Assembly: GCF_014297575.1 (NCBI RefSeq)
Contig: NZ_CP060412.1
Location: 620,001 to 684,000, forward strand
Length of the DNA: 64,000 nucleotides
From: Dyella telluris
Lineage (GTDB): Bacteria > Pseudomonadota > Gammaproteobacteria > Xanthomonadales > Rhodanobacteraceae
Direction: 5' to 3'
The first letter of the stretch is position 1. Each line of letters begins with the position of its first letter. The notes below the pieces were generated by a model. The model was not told where the DNA came from. It did no database searches and saw only the letters and a program-made list of their open reading frames with translations. Shown here piece by piece: positions 1-8,247 of the stretch. The position numbers were made by a program, and so were the translations under genes.

Positions 1-1
1 G

Positions 2-55
2 ATCGATCACAACGGACTGAAGTCACTGCTCGATCCGCTGCGCAAACGCAGGTAG
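2..55 (+). CDS. Possible 3' end of a gene cut by the window edge
   Basis: Frame 2 is open from the window edge to a TAG at 53-55 and would encode a 17-residue basic C-terminus ending DPLRKRR. It would be convergent with the BCCT transporter, whose stop lies 33 bp further on. Frame 3 closes within 18 bases. Frame 1 stays open but only as an antisense shadow of the transporter. Nothing identifies the product, so this is a weak positional call. Confidence 0.25.
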   Translation: MDHNGLKSLLDPLRKRR

Positions 56-87
56 CGGCCGCTGCGACTGCAACCGCCAGGATGACG

Positions 88-2118
88 TCACGCGTCCGTC
101 GGCGGTGGGCCGGCGTGCTCGGGCGCGCCCTTGAGCAGATCGGTGCGGCGGTCCGTGGCGAGCAGCATGTAACGCTCGTACTGACGCAGCACGTCCGCGA
201 TGATTTCTTCCGGACGCAGGTAGCTGATGATGTAGCCCTCGCGTCCGTCCGCGAAAAACACCGACACGTCATACGCGTGCGGGCGCTCCGGATCCGGCTC
301 GGCAGCCTCGCGCGGAAGGAACGCCGGCACACTCTTGATGAGCACGTGGGCGCCATACACGAAGTCCCGCTGCCCTGATGCAGGCACCGTGAGCTGCACG
401 CTGCCCCCGCTGCCCGCGTCCACCTGAGCCGGCACGCCCGCCGCGCGCAGTTCCTCCCCCACGTTTTCCAGCGCAGGGGCCACGGTCTGCGCGATGAACT
501 CGCGGGCATCCGCCTCGGAGTAGCGATGGAGCATGCGCGACAGCCGGAACCGCCAGTGCTGTCCTGACCAGAAGCTGGTTGCCGGCGCCATGTCCTGCGA
601 GTAATGCGCCTGATCCGCCTGCAGGCCGCGCCATAAGCCATAACAGAGCGCCAGCATGATGATGGTGACGGGCAGCGCCGAGATCAGCGTCATGGCCTGC
701 AACGCCTTCAGGCCGCCGGCCACGATAAGCACCACCGCGGTGACGCCGAGCAGGAACGCCCAGAACAGGCGCTGCCACACCGGCGAGTCAGGCGCACCGC
801 GCGTGGCAATGGTATCGATCACGAAAGCACCGGAATCGGCCGATGTCACGAAGAACACGCCGATCAGCACGATGGCCACGATGGACAGCGCGCGCGTCAA
901 CGGCAGGTAATCGAAAAAGCGGAACAACAACGCATCCACGTTCGTTGCCGTCTGCGCGAGCGCCCCGCCGGCCTCATGCGTGTCCAGCCAGATGGCGCTG
1001 TTGCCGAACACCGTCATCCAGATCAGGTTGAATGCGGTGGGCACCAGCAGCACGCCGACTACAAACTGCCGCAACGTCCTTCCGCGTGAGATGCGCGCGA
1101 TGAACATGCCGACGAAGGGCGACCACGACACCCACCATGCCCAGTAAAGAATGGTCCAGTTGGCGAACCAGCCTTCCTCCTGCGGAGGCTGATAGGCATA
1201 CGTGTGGAAGGAAAGATCGACCAGGCTGGACAGGTAATTGCCGATGTTGTCGCCCAGCGCACGCAGGATGTACGACGTGGGTCCGGTGACGGCAACGAAT
1301 ACCAGCAGCAGGATCGCCAGCAACAGGTTCAGTTCGGAAAGGCGGCGCACGCCCTTGTCCAGACCGCTGGCCGCGGACAGGCCCGCCAGCCCTACCACCA
1401 CGACCACCAGTCCGATGCGGAAGACCGTGCTTTCGGTATTCCAGCCGGCCACCTCGTGCAGCCCGGCGCTGAGCTGCATCACGCCGAACCCCAGCGTGGT
1501 GGCGATGCCGGCAATGGTGCCGATCAGGGCGAAGGCGTCCACGGCATGCCCTATCCATCCGTTCACGCGCTCGCGCAGGATGGGATAAAGGCCGGAACGG
1601 AACGTCAGCGGCAGGTTGTAGCGAAAACCGAAGTACGCCAGCACCAGGCCCATCACGCCATAGACGGCCCATGCACTGAAGCCCCAGTGGAAGAACGTCA
1701 TCAGCATGGCTTCGCGCGCCGCGTCGGGCGTGCCGGCCTGTGCGCTCGGCGGTGACAGGTAATGCTGCATCGGCTCGCCGACGCCAAAGTACATCAGGCC
1801 GATGCCCATGCCGGCGGCGAACAGCATGGCCGTCCACGACAGGAAACTGAAATCAGGTTCCACATCGTCCGGCCCCAGTTTGATATCGCCGAACTTGCTC
1901 ATGGCGATGATCACGAGGAACGCGAGGAACGCGGCCACGGAGAGCACGTAGAACCAGTCGAAGCGCGCAATGACCCACGCCTGCACCGACTGGAACCATT
2001 CCCCGGCCTCCTGCGGCCATAGTCCGCACACCACCAGCAGGGCGCCAATGACGACCAGCGATGGAACGACCACCGGTGCTTTCAGCGTGGTGATGACTCG
2101 CCTGGCTGGGGTCTGCAT
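88..2118 (-). CDS. betT: BCCT family choline/betaine transporter (BetT-like)
   Basis: At 676 aa this matches the usual length of the BetT class of betaine/choline/carnitine transporters, inner-membrane secondary transporters that import choline or betaine for osmoprotection. Visible features are about twelve hydrophobic segments between residues 15 and 510, the early GMGIGLMYFGVGEP segment, and the family signature around WWVSWSPFVGMFIARISRGR. A long hydrophilic C-terminal tail of roughly 150 residues follows; in BetT-type proteins the tail takes part in osmosensing. No betI, betA or betB gene is in the window, so the substrate (choline versus betaine) is inferred from family only. An ATG start is used at 2118. 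Confidence 0.9.
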   Translation of the reverse strand: MQTPARRVITTLKAPVVVPSLVVIGALLVVCGLWPQEAGEWFQSVQAWVIARFDWFYVLSVAAFLAFLVIIAMSKFGDIKLGPDDVEPDFSFLSWTAMLFAAGMGIGLMYFGVGEPMQHYLSPPSAQAGTPDAAREAMLMTFFHWGFSAWAVYGVMGLVLAYFGFRYNLPLTFRSGLYPILRERVNGWIGHAVDAFALIGTIAGIATTLGFGVMQLSAGLHEVAGWNTESTVFRIGLVVVVVGLAGLSAASGLDKGVRRLSELNLLLAILLLVFVAVTGPTSYILRALGDNIGNYLSSLVDLSFHTYAYQPPQEEGWFANWTILYWAWWVSWSPFVGMFIARISRGRTLRQFVVGVLLVPTAFNLIWMTVFGNSAIWLDTHEAGGALAQTATNVDALLFRFFDYLPLTRALSIVAIVLIGVFFVTSADSGAFVIDTIATRGAPDSPVWQRLFWAFLLGVTAVVLIVAGGLKALQAMTLISALPVTIIMLALCYGLWRGLQADQAHYSQDMAPATSFWSGQHWRFRLSRMLHRYSEADAREFIAQTVAPALENVGEELRAAGVPAQVDAGSGGSVQLTVPASGQRDFVYGAHVLIKSVPAFLPREAAEPDPERPHAYDVSVFFADGREGYIISYLRPEEIIADVLRQYERYMLLATDRRTDLLKGAPEHAGPPPTDA

Positions 2119-2284
2119 GACCGGGATACTCCGTCAAGGAATCCGATGTCGTTTGGCCATCCCGACAGGGCTCGCGTGCCTGCCGCACCACGGCGTGCCG
2201 GCCCAGGGATTCCGGCCGCGCCGCGATCGTTCGAGACTAAGCGAAAACGCGGACTGCGGAATCCGCAAATTGCAAACCCAATGC

Positions 2285-2300
2285 TAGGTAGTTCTACCTA
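2285..2300. promoter_or_regulatory. Inverted repeat TAGGTAG-TT-CTACCTA
   Basis: A perfect 7-bp inverted repeat with a 2-bp centre lies between the betT start (2118) and the DUF3011 gene (2409). Its right half, TTCTACCTA, recurs at 11319-11327 upstream of a DUF1254 gene. It could be an operator for a two-component or LuxR-type regulator, but no regulator is assigned. Confidence 0.3.
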
Positions 2301-2408
2301 AAGCTGATCCACAGAACACCGAAAACCAACGCGATGGACGAAAGTGCAGACGAAGGCACGGGCGAACCGCTAAGGTTCTTATCAACCTCCCGACGCATGA
2401 GCCGCACC

Positions 2409-3179
2409 ATGTCGATGAAAAAAGCGCTTGCCGTGTTCCTGCTCATGTTTGGCGGCGCGGCGGCGGGGCCCGCTGTGGCGGGCGTTCCCTTCCTCAACGC
2501 AACGTGCCCGGGTGGCATCGAGCTGCATGCCGACGATGGCGGCCCGGTGTTCGTCAATGGAAGGGAGGCCAGCCTGAAGCGCTTCAGCGACAGCTACTAC
2601 GAGGCACGCGACGGGCAATCGGGCACGACCATCTCCATTTCAACCGGCGACGGCGGCACGCAGCTCAGTTACACGGCCCGCGGCGGCGCGCACGGGGTTT
2701 GCCAGATGGCCGAGGGCACCCATGGACAGCAGGCGCGTAGCGACAGCCATGACGGGCACGACAATGGCCCGCTGCCATCGAAAGTCACTTGCGAATCCAG
2801 CGATGCGAAGCAGGTGTGGTGCGACATGGACACGCGCGGCAACGTGCACATGGTGAAGCAGCTGAGCCACACCGACTGCCGCGAAGGCCAGAACTGGGGG
2901 CTTTCAAACCATTCGGTGTGGGTCAACGGCGGATGCCGCGCCGTTTTCGAGAATGTTTCCCGCAACCATGACCACGCAGCGGATGGCAACGATGATGCCG
3001 GCAACCCGGCACTGGCGGCCTGCAATAGCCGCAAGGGAAGCCAGGGCGCCGTGGTCACCAGTGTGCCCGTGGGCAACGACTACAAGGAACTGATCATCGA
3101 CTATCCGGATGGCCGTTTCGTCTGCATGCTGCGAAACGATGGTGGTGTACAGAGCCTGACCCGCACGCGCGGCCAGTGA
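2409..3179 (+). CDS. Secreted DUF3011 domain protein
   Basis: A 256-aa protein with a classical signal peptide (MSMKK, hydrophobic core, cleavage near AVAG). The C-terminal half matches the DUF3011 pattern: Cys-spaced strands, the WGLSNHSVWVNGGCRAVF block around residues 170-190, and a preceding KQLS-x-TDC motif. DUF3011 proteins are exported, of unknown function and common in Xanthomonadales. The middle is rich in His and Asp (for example SDSHDGHDNG and NHDHAADGNDD), which might bind metal; that is inference. The frame is open from 2334, but the signal peptide fixes the start at 2409 or 2415. No strong ribosome binding site is visible. Confidence 0.75.
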   Translation: MSMKKALAVFLLMFGGAAAGPAVAGVPFLNATCPGGIELHADDGGPVFVNGREASLKRFSDSYYEARDGQSGTTISISTGDGGTQLSYTARGGAHGVCQMAEGTHGQQARSDSHDGHDNGPLPSKVTCESSDAKQVWCDMDTRGNVHMVKQLSHTDCREGQNWGLSNHSVWVNGGCRAVFENVSRNHDHAADGNDDAGNPALAACNSRKGSQGAVVTSVPVGNDYKELIIDYPDGRFVCMLRNDGGVQSLTRTRGQ

Positions 3180-3187
3180 GGCAAAAC

Positions 3188-3217
3188 GCCGGCCCGCAAT
3201 GCAGCAAACGGGCCGGC
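3188..3217 (+). terminator. Hairpin after the DUF3011 gene
   Basis: A perfect 9-bp stem GCCGGCCCG / CGGGCCGGC with a 12-nt loop begins 8 bp after the stop codon. The downstream T-run is weak (actttcttc), so termination efficiency is uncertain. Confidence 0.5.
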
Positions 3218-3245
3218 AAGCACTTTCTTCACATTAGGCGGGGCC

Positions 3246-3476
3246 ATGGGGAGTACTGTCGGTAGACCGTCAACGATCGGTGAACCGCCCATGGAAAAAA
3301 CCGCCCGGCCCATGTCGACGGAGTACATCCACTCCGTATACGCAGGAAAGAAAGCCACGCGCGTCGTCGACGAAACGCAGGACTTCCATTCCACCAACCA
3401 GTTTGACCGCGACCCGGAGCACTCCGGTCAGGCCCCGCAAGATCCCAAGAGCATCCGCAAGCCTTATCGGCGCTGA
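3246..3476 (+). CDS. Small hydrophilic hypothetical protein
   Basis: A 76-aa reading frame preceded by a purine-rich stretch (aggcggggcc) just before the ATG. An alternative start at 3291 has GGTGA 8 bp upstream. The product has no signal peptide or membrane segment, is strongly polar and ends in a basic KPYRR tail. I recognise no family. It lies between the DUF3011 hairpin and the convergent pseudouridine synthase and could be spurious. Confidence 0.4.
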   Translation: MGSTVGRPSTIGEPPMEKTARPMSTEYIHSVYAGKKATRVVDETQDFHSTNQFDRDPEHSGQAPQDPKSIRKPYRR

Positions 3477-3567
3477 CTTGCGCCAGCGCCACAGCCGGCA
3501 CCCGTACGATGCCGGCTTCGCGTACCGGGCGGAAAGTTCCGCCCCGGTTCGCCGATGCGTCAGCGAT

Positions 3568-4278
3568 TCAGAACCGGTCCGTGCTGGCCAGATAGCGCCA
3601 CTGCCCCGGCTGCAGCCGCGACATCGAAATGCGGCCGACGCGCAAGCGCTTGATGGCGACCACCTTCAACCCCACGGCACTGCACATGCGCTCCACCCTG
3701 TCGGGTGAAATCCGCTTGAGTGCGAAGCGCAGGTGGGATTCGTTCTGCCAGCTCACCTTGATCGGCGGTAGCGCGTAGTTGTCGAAGACCAGCCCGTGAT
3801 TGAGCAAGGCCAGGCCGTTGGGTGCCAGCTTGCCCTGCACTTCCACCACCAGCTCCTGCTCGATGCGGTCGGCGTCATCTTCCAGTCGGCGTTTCACCCG
3901 CCAGTCCTGGGTGAACACCACCAGGCCGCTGGCCTTGTCCGGCAACGGCAGCGGCGACTCCAGGCGGGCGAAGTGACGCTTCAACAGGCGTACGCCGGAG
4001 GTGTCGTCCTCGGCATGGCTTTCCATGCGGATCAATGCGCGGGCTTCGTCGATGGAGACGCCGGCAGGCTTGTGCAGCACCATCGTGGCGGGCTCGGCGG
4101 GTTCGAGGTGGGCGTGCGGGTCGATCTCGACCTGCTGGTCCAGCACCTTGAACTGCGGCTCTTCGATGGTCACGCCGTCCACGCGCACCCAGCCGCCTTC
4201 GATATACATGTCCGCCTCGCGCCGCGAACAGTTGGCGAGGGCAGCGACGCGTTTGGCGAGGCGTACAGGTTCGGTCAT
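3568..4278 (-). CDS. RNA pseudouridine synthase, RsuA/RluB/E/F family
   Basis: A 236-aa protein. The N-terminal S4 RNA-binding domain (about residues 3-50: RLAKRVAALANCSRREADMYI, split here by family convention) is followed by the synthase core. The catalytic Asp lies in LPLPDKASGLVVFTQD (about residue 118), which corresponds to the GRLDxxTxGLL motif of the family but is diverged. It isomerises a specific uridine in rRNA or tRNA. It most resembles RluF-like enzymes but is shorter than E. coli RluF, so no symbol is given. The open frame extends to 4458, but MTEPVRLAKR at 4278 is the homologous start. Confidence 0.8.
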   Translation of the reverse strand: MTEPVRLAKRVAALANCSRREADMYIEGGWVRVDGVTIEEPQFKVLDQQVEIDPHAHLEPAEPATMVLHKPAGVSIDEARALIRMESHAEDDTSGVRLLKRHFARLESPLPLPDKASGLVVFTQDWRVKRRLEDDADRIEQELVVEVQGKLAPNGLALLNHGLVFDNYALPPIKVSWQNESHLRFALKRISPDRVERMCSAVGLKVVAIKRLRVGRISMSRLQPGQWRYLASTDRF

Positions 4279-4375
4279 CGGCGTTGCCTGAGGAGCGGGC
4301 GCGCCATTATAAGCGCGGCGGACACCTGCCGCCGGCTTTCCACCACCCCGCCCGGATGCCCCGAACGCGGCGGCA

Positions 4376-4771
4376 TCAGACCATGCCGGCCGGATCGTTG
4401 CCGGTGATCTGCCGCTGGATGTGATCGAGGTAGTCGTCCATTTCCTGCGCGCTGGCAAAGACCTCGTTCACCGGCACGGCCTTCACGATGTCGAAGACCT
4501 TGCGCACCTGCGGCTGCGGATTGAGCAGCAAGGTGTGGCCACCACGGGCGCGCATGCTGCGGCGGATCTTCGCAATGCTGCGCAGGCCGGCGCTGCTGAT
4601 GTAATCGAGCGCGGACAGGTCCAGCACTACCGTGCCGCCTTCGGCGACCCGGGGTAGCACGTCCAGCATGGCAAGGTCGAAATCGTTGAAGGTCTGCGCA
4701 TCGAGCCGACCATGCAGATGCAGGGTCGTGCGCGCGGGCGACTCGCTTTCAGTCTTCAGGCTGAACGTCAT
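4376..4771 (-). CDS. STAS-domain anti-sigma factor antagonist
   Basis: A 131-aa single STAS domain of the SpoIIAA/RsbV type. The phospho-acceptor serine sits in LDYISSAGLR (S59/S60), the standard position for phosphorylation by a partner-switch kinase. Its start (MTFSLKTES) lies inside the 3' end of the upstream phosphatase/kinase gene, a 23-bp overlap that implies translational coupling. It is the expected substrate of both activities of that neighbour. The target released by the switch (sigma factor, cyclase or other) is not in the window. Confidence 0.85.
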   Translation of the reverse strand: MTFSLKTESESPARTTLHLHGRLDAQTFNDFDLAMLDVLPRVAEGGTVVLDLSALDYISSAGLRSIAKIRRSMRARGGHTLLLNPQPQVRKVFDIVKAVPVNEVFASAQEMDDYLDHIQRQITGNDPAGMV

Positions 4772-7085
4772 GATCGGACTCCGTACGTGCGGGATGGAGA
4801 AAGCGAAGTTGCAGGTGATTGCCTTGTTCGTCATGGCTGTAGCTCAGCTCGCTGGCCATGGCGCGTATCAGGTGAATGCCCAGCCCACCGACCTCTTCGG
4901 CGTCGGCGAGGTCGCCCGTGAGCACGGGCGCAGGCGCCTGCAGCGGGTCGAACGGGTATCCGTCGTGATGCAGGTCGACGAGCACGGCGCCATCGCTCAG
5001 GCGCATGTGCAGATTGATCGTGCGGTCGGAGCGACCGGCGTGGCCGTGTTCGACCATGTTGACCATGAGTTCTTCCAGCACGAGGCGGATGTCCTCGCGC
5101 ACGTCGGGCGACACGCCCTGCTCCTGCAGCGACGTGTCGCATCGCTCCAGGGTATCGAACACATGGTCCATCGACGCATGTAGGGTCAGGTCCAGCATGG
5201 CGGGGTTCCTGTCGGCGAAGCCATGATGCCAGCTCAGCGCGAGTACGGTGATGTCGTCGGCCTGCCCCGCCCCTTCGGCGAACCGGTCCACCTCGGCCAG
5301 CAGGCCGCTGGCCAGGTCAGCGGCGGAAGGTGAGCCCGATCGCTCCAGACAGGCCAGCAGGCGCTCGCTGCCGAACATCTGCTGCTGCGTGTCGGTGGCT
5401 TCGGTGATGCCGTCGGTGTAGAGCATCAAGGTCTGGCCGGGCTGCAGGCGCAGCGTGCGGGCCGGATAACGTGCCTCCTCGTCCAGCCCCAGCGCGGCGC
5501 CGGTATCCAGCTCGATCAGCCGCACGCCTTCCGCATCGCACAGTACCGGTGGCTCGTGGCCCGCACTGGCCATCACCAGCTCGCCGGTGAAGATATCCAG
5601 CATGCCGCACAGCAGGCTCACGAACATGCAGCTGTCGTTGTTTCGGCACAGCTCCACGTTGAGCATGGCCAGCAACTGCTGCGGCGAGCGTGCACGTGGC
5701 GCCAAGGCCTTGGCCAGCGTGATGGTGCGGGCCATGAACAGGGCCGCGGGAATGCCCTTGTCCGATACGTCGCCCACCATCACGCAGAAGCGCCGTTCGT
5801 TGAGCATGAAGTAGCTGTAGAGATCACCCCCGACCGCACGCGCGGGCCGCAGCAAGGCATGCAGCTCGAAGTTCTCGCAATGCGCATCCAGATAGTGCTC
5901 GCCGGGCAGCAGCGCCGTCTGGATCTGGTGCGCAATGTCCAGCTCGCTGGCCAGGCGCTGTTGCTCCCTGGCATTGCGGGTCAGCTCCGCGATGTGCTCC
6001 GCCAGCTCCTTGCGCATGCGGTCGAACGCACGGGTCAGCCGACCCACTTCGTCGGGAAAGCGCGCCCGCGGCAAGGCGAAGTCAAGCGCGCCACGCGCCA
6101 CCTGCTCTGCCCCGGATGCCAGCATGCCCAGCGGCGCAAGCGTGCGGCGCGTCACCACCAGCGTGACCACCGCCAGCGCCAGCAGCGCAAGCAGCCCCAG
6201 CGCCAGTACGCGGACGAATGCCTTGCGCACGCCGGCGTAAATCATCGCCTCCGGCTCGGCCAGCCCGAAGCCCCAGCGCGTGCCTTCGACGGGAACCACG
6301 TAGATCCACACCGGCTTGCCCTTCGCCTGCGGGTTCTGCGCCACCGCCAGACGCAGACGCGCCGTTTCGTGACGCGCCATCACCTGCACCAGTTCGGCGC
6401 GACCGCGCTGGCCGACCAGGGCGGGGTTGTCGTGGGCGAGATACATGCCGTTGTCGTCCAGCACGAACGCGTAGGCACCGTCGGGCTTGTGCAGGTCCTT
6501 GAGGACGCGGCTCAGCCAGTCCAGCGAGACATCGGCATTGATCAGGCCCACCGGCTGCCCGTTCCTGCGGATGGCCGCCGAGTAGTTGATCAGCTCGCGC
6601 TTGCGGGACTGCGAATAAAAATGCTTTTGCCAACAACCTTCCGCGCAGGCCAGACCCACCTGGAACCAGCTTTTCTCCCAGTAGCGGGTGCCGTCCTGAC
6701 GCAGGTCGCGCCAGCCCAGCGAGCCGTCGTCCTGCCGGCTGATGAAGGGGGATGTGGGCGGGTTGCCCGCCGCGGGCACGAAGGCGGCGGCGAGTCCGGA
6801 CAGGTCGCTGTTGCGGGCCAGGGCATCGCGCAGCATGACGTCGATACCTTCGGGACGCGCGCTCACCACGCCGGCCAGCGTCTGGGTGGTATCGGCCACG
6901 CGGGCCAGTCGTTGCTCGATGCGGTTGCCGGCTTCGTTGGCCAGCGCCGTGGCCTCGCCGTGGGCCTGCTCCAGGATCTGTGCGCTTACCCGATAGAACA
7001 GCACGGCGCCGGCCATGGCCAGCACCGCCACCGAACCGGCAAGCACCGATAGGGACAGCCTCGAAGCGATGCTGCGCAAAAGCAT
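4749..7085 (-). CDS. Membrane sensor, SpoIIE-type PP2C phosphatase fused to HATPase anti-sigma kinase
   Basis: A 778-aa protein. It has an N-terminal membrane segment (about residues 7-32), a periplasmic Cache-like sensor (about 33-290), a second membrane segment (about 295-325) and a HAMP domain (about 320-375). A SpoIIE/PP2C phosphatase follows (about 400-625, with GGDLYSYF, VGDVSDKGIPAALFMA and ADDITVLAL). The C-terminal GHKL kinase domain (about 650-775) has the N-box EELMVNMVEHG and the glycine-rich GGLGIHLIRAMA. RsbU-like phosphatase and RsbW-like kinase are thus in one chain, next to their STAS substrate. Start: ATG at 7085 is preceded by AGGGGA at good spacing; an upstream ATG at 7112 is less likely. 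The ligand of the sensor is unknown. Confidence 0.88.
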   Translation of the reverse strand: MLLRSIASRLSLSVLAGSVAVLAMAGAVLFYRVSAQILEQAHGEATALANEAGNRIEQRLARVADTTQTLAGVVSARPEGIDVMLRDALARNSDLSGLAAAFVPAAGNPPTSPFISRQDDGSLGWRDLRQDGTRYWEKSWFQVGLACAEGCWQKHFYSQSRKRELINYSAAIRRNGQPVGLINADVSLDWLSRVLKDLHKPDGAYAFVLDDNGMYLAHDNPALVGQRGRAELVQVMARHETARLRLAVAQNPQAKGKPVWIYVVPVEGTRWGFGLAEPEAMIYAGVRKAFVRVLALGLLALLALAVVTLVVTRRTLAPLGMLASGAEQVARGALDFALPRARFPDEVGRLTRAFDRMRKELAEHIAELTRNAREQQRLASELDIAHQIQTALLPGEHYLDAHCENFELHALLRPARAVGGDLYSYFMLNERRFCVMVGDVSDKGIPAALFMARTITLAKALAPRARSPQQLLAMLNVELCRNNDSCMFVSLLCGMLDIFTGELVMASAGHEPPVLCDAEGVRLIELDTGAALGLDEEARYPARTLRLQPGQTLMLYTDGITEATDTQQQMFGSERLLACLERSGSPSAADLASGLLAEVDRFAEGAGQADDITVLALSWHHGFADRNPAMLDLTLHASMDHVFDTLERCDTSLQEQGVSPDVREDIRLVLEELMVNMVEHGHAGRSDRTINLHMRLSDGAVLVDLHHDGYPFDPLQAPAPVLTGDLADAEEVGGLGIHLIRAMASELSYSHDEQGNHLQLRFLHPARTESDHDVQPED

Positions 7086-7256
7086 GGCGGGTTCCCCTGT
7101 AGACCCGGTCATTCAGCCATGCGCGCACCGCTTCGGCAAGTCATTTGGACGGCTGTTTGTGCACTGTGTCGCGCCCGGCCTCACCCGCGCGGCCTGATGG
7201 CGATGCAACGCGAGATGAAAGCGCCCGACAAGGCTCGCTTTCACGCGTTGTGCACG

Positions 7257-8003
7257 TCAGCCGATGCCGCCATCGGCTGACTTGAACGTCACCACCAGCA
7301 CATCGCGATGGGCCGGCAGGTCCGCCACCAGCGGCCTTACCGGTGTCACGCCGTGATAGACCACCGGATCGTGGATCAGCGCCGCATCCAGCGCATGCGT
7401 CAGCGTGAAATCGCCGAGCAGGCGACCCTCCGGCGTGTGGATGGTGGTGGTACCGCTGGCGATGTTCTCGCGGTCCACCAGCAGCACGAGCACGTAATCC
7501 ACACCGTCACGATGGCTGCCCTCGGGCGTCGGCTCACCGGCCGCATCCGCGCTCGCTTCGATGCGGAACTGATGCACCTCGATGTGCCAGCGTTTGGTGG
7601 CCGGCGCCACGTGCCCGAACAGCTGATGGCAGAAGCGCAGGATAGTGCCCAGGGTGTCGCCGTGCACGATGGCCGCATCGATCGGCTCGAACCAGCGCTG
7701 GATGTCCCCCTGCAGCGTGTTGTACTGCAGGCTCTGGAAGTGCGGCTGATGCGGCTCGGCGACAACCGGGCCATCCGCCGGCGCAGAGAACGTTCCGTGC
7801 CGCCGCCGGCGAAACCGCCCCTTGGCCGCCAGATACGGATCGGGCGCGAGGTGATTCCAGCTGTCGACAAAGTCGGGCCAGTCCATCAGCGCGCCCAGCG
7901 AAGTGAGCAAGGGTTTCATCCTGTCGCCTTCCACAAAGGCGAATCCGGGAGACAGGAGCTGATCGGGCAGCGACGGAACAGACGAATCGGCGGGGTTGTG
8001 CAT
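7257..8003 (-). CDS. 2-oxoglutarate/Fe(II)-dependent dioxygenase family protein
   Basis: A 248-aa protein resembling the 2OG-Fe dioxygenase family that includes amino-acid hydroxylases. The probable metal ligands are His and Asp in EGSHRDGVDYV (about residues 165-175) and a distal His in DPVVYHGVTPV (about residues 213-223), followed by a basic residue region expected to bind 2-oxoglutarate. It has no signal peptide and should be cytoplasmic. The substrate cannot be read from sequence. It stands alone, after the partner-switch genes and in the same orientation. Confidence 0.7.
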   Translation of the reverse strand: MHNPADSSVPSLPDQLLSPGFAFVEGDRMKPLLTSLGALMDWPDFVDSWNHLAPDPYLAAKGRFRRRRHGTFSAPADGPVVAEPHQPHFQSLQYNTLQGDIQRWFEPIDAAIVHGDTLGTILRFCHQLFGHVAPATKRWHIEVHQFRIEASADAAGEPTPEGSHRDGVDYVLVLLVDRENIASGTTTIHTPEGRLLGDFTLTHALDAALIHDPVVYHGVTPVRPLVADLPAHRDVLVVTFKSADGGIG

Positions 8004-8247
8004 GCGCGTATGTTAAGCGATTGCCGTCGGGCTAACAGACAGGTTTCGTGCAGCGGTGTCGTACCGCGCGCGCATCTTTCAGCGGCGGTGCAGACACGAC
8101 AACCAGCGAAAGCGCGCGGCAAGCTGCACGTGCGAAGGGGCATTGGCGTCGTGCGTCACGCGTGCGCGCACAACCAGGCGGCGAAAACGACAGCGTCCGC
8201 CTGCACGTGCACGCGGACGCCTGGTGATCACCGGTTGCCTGGCGTAC

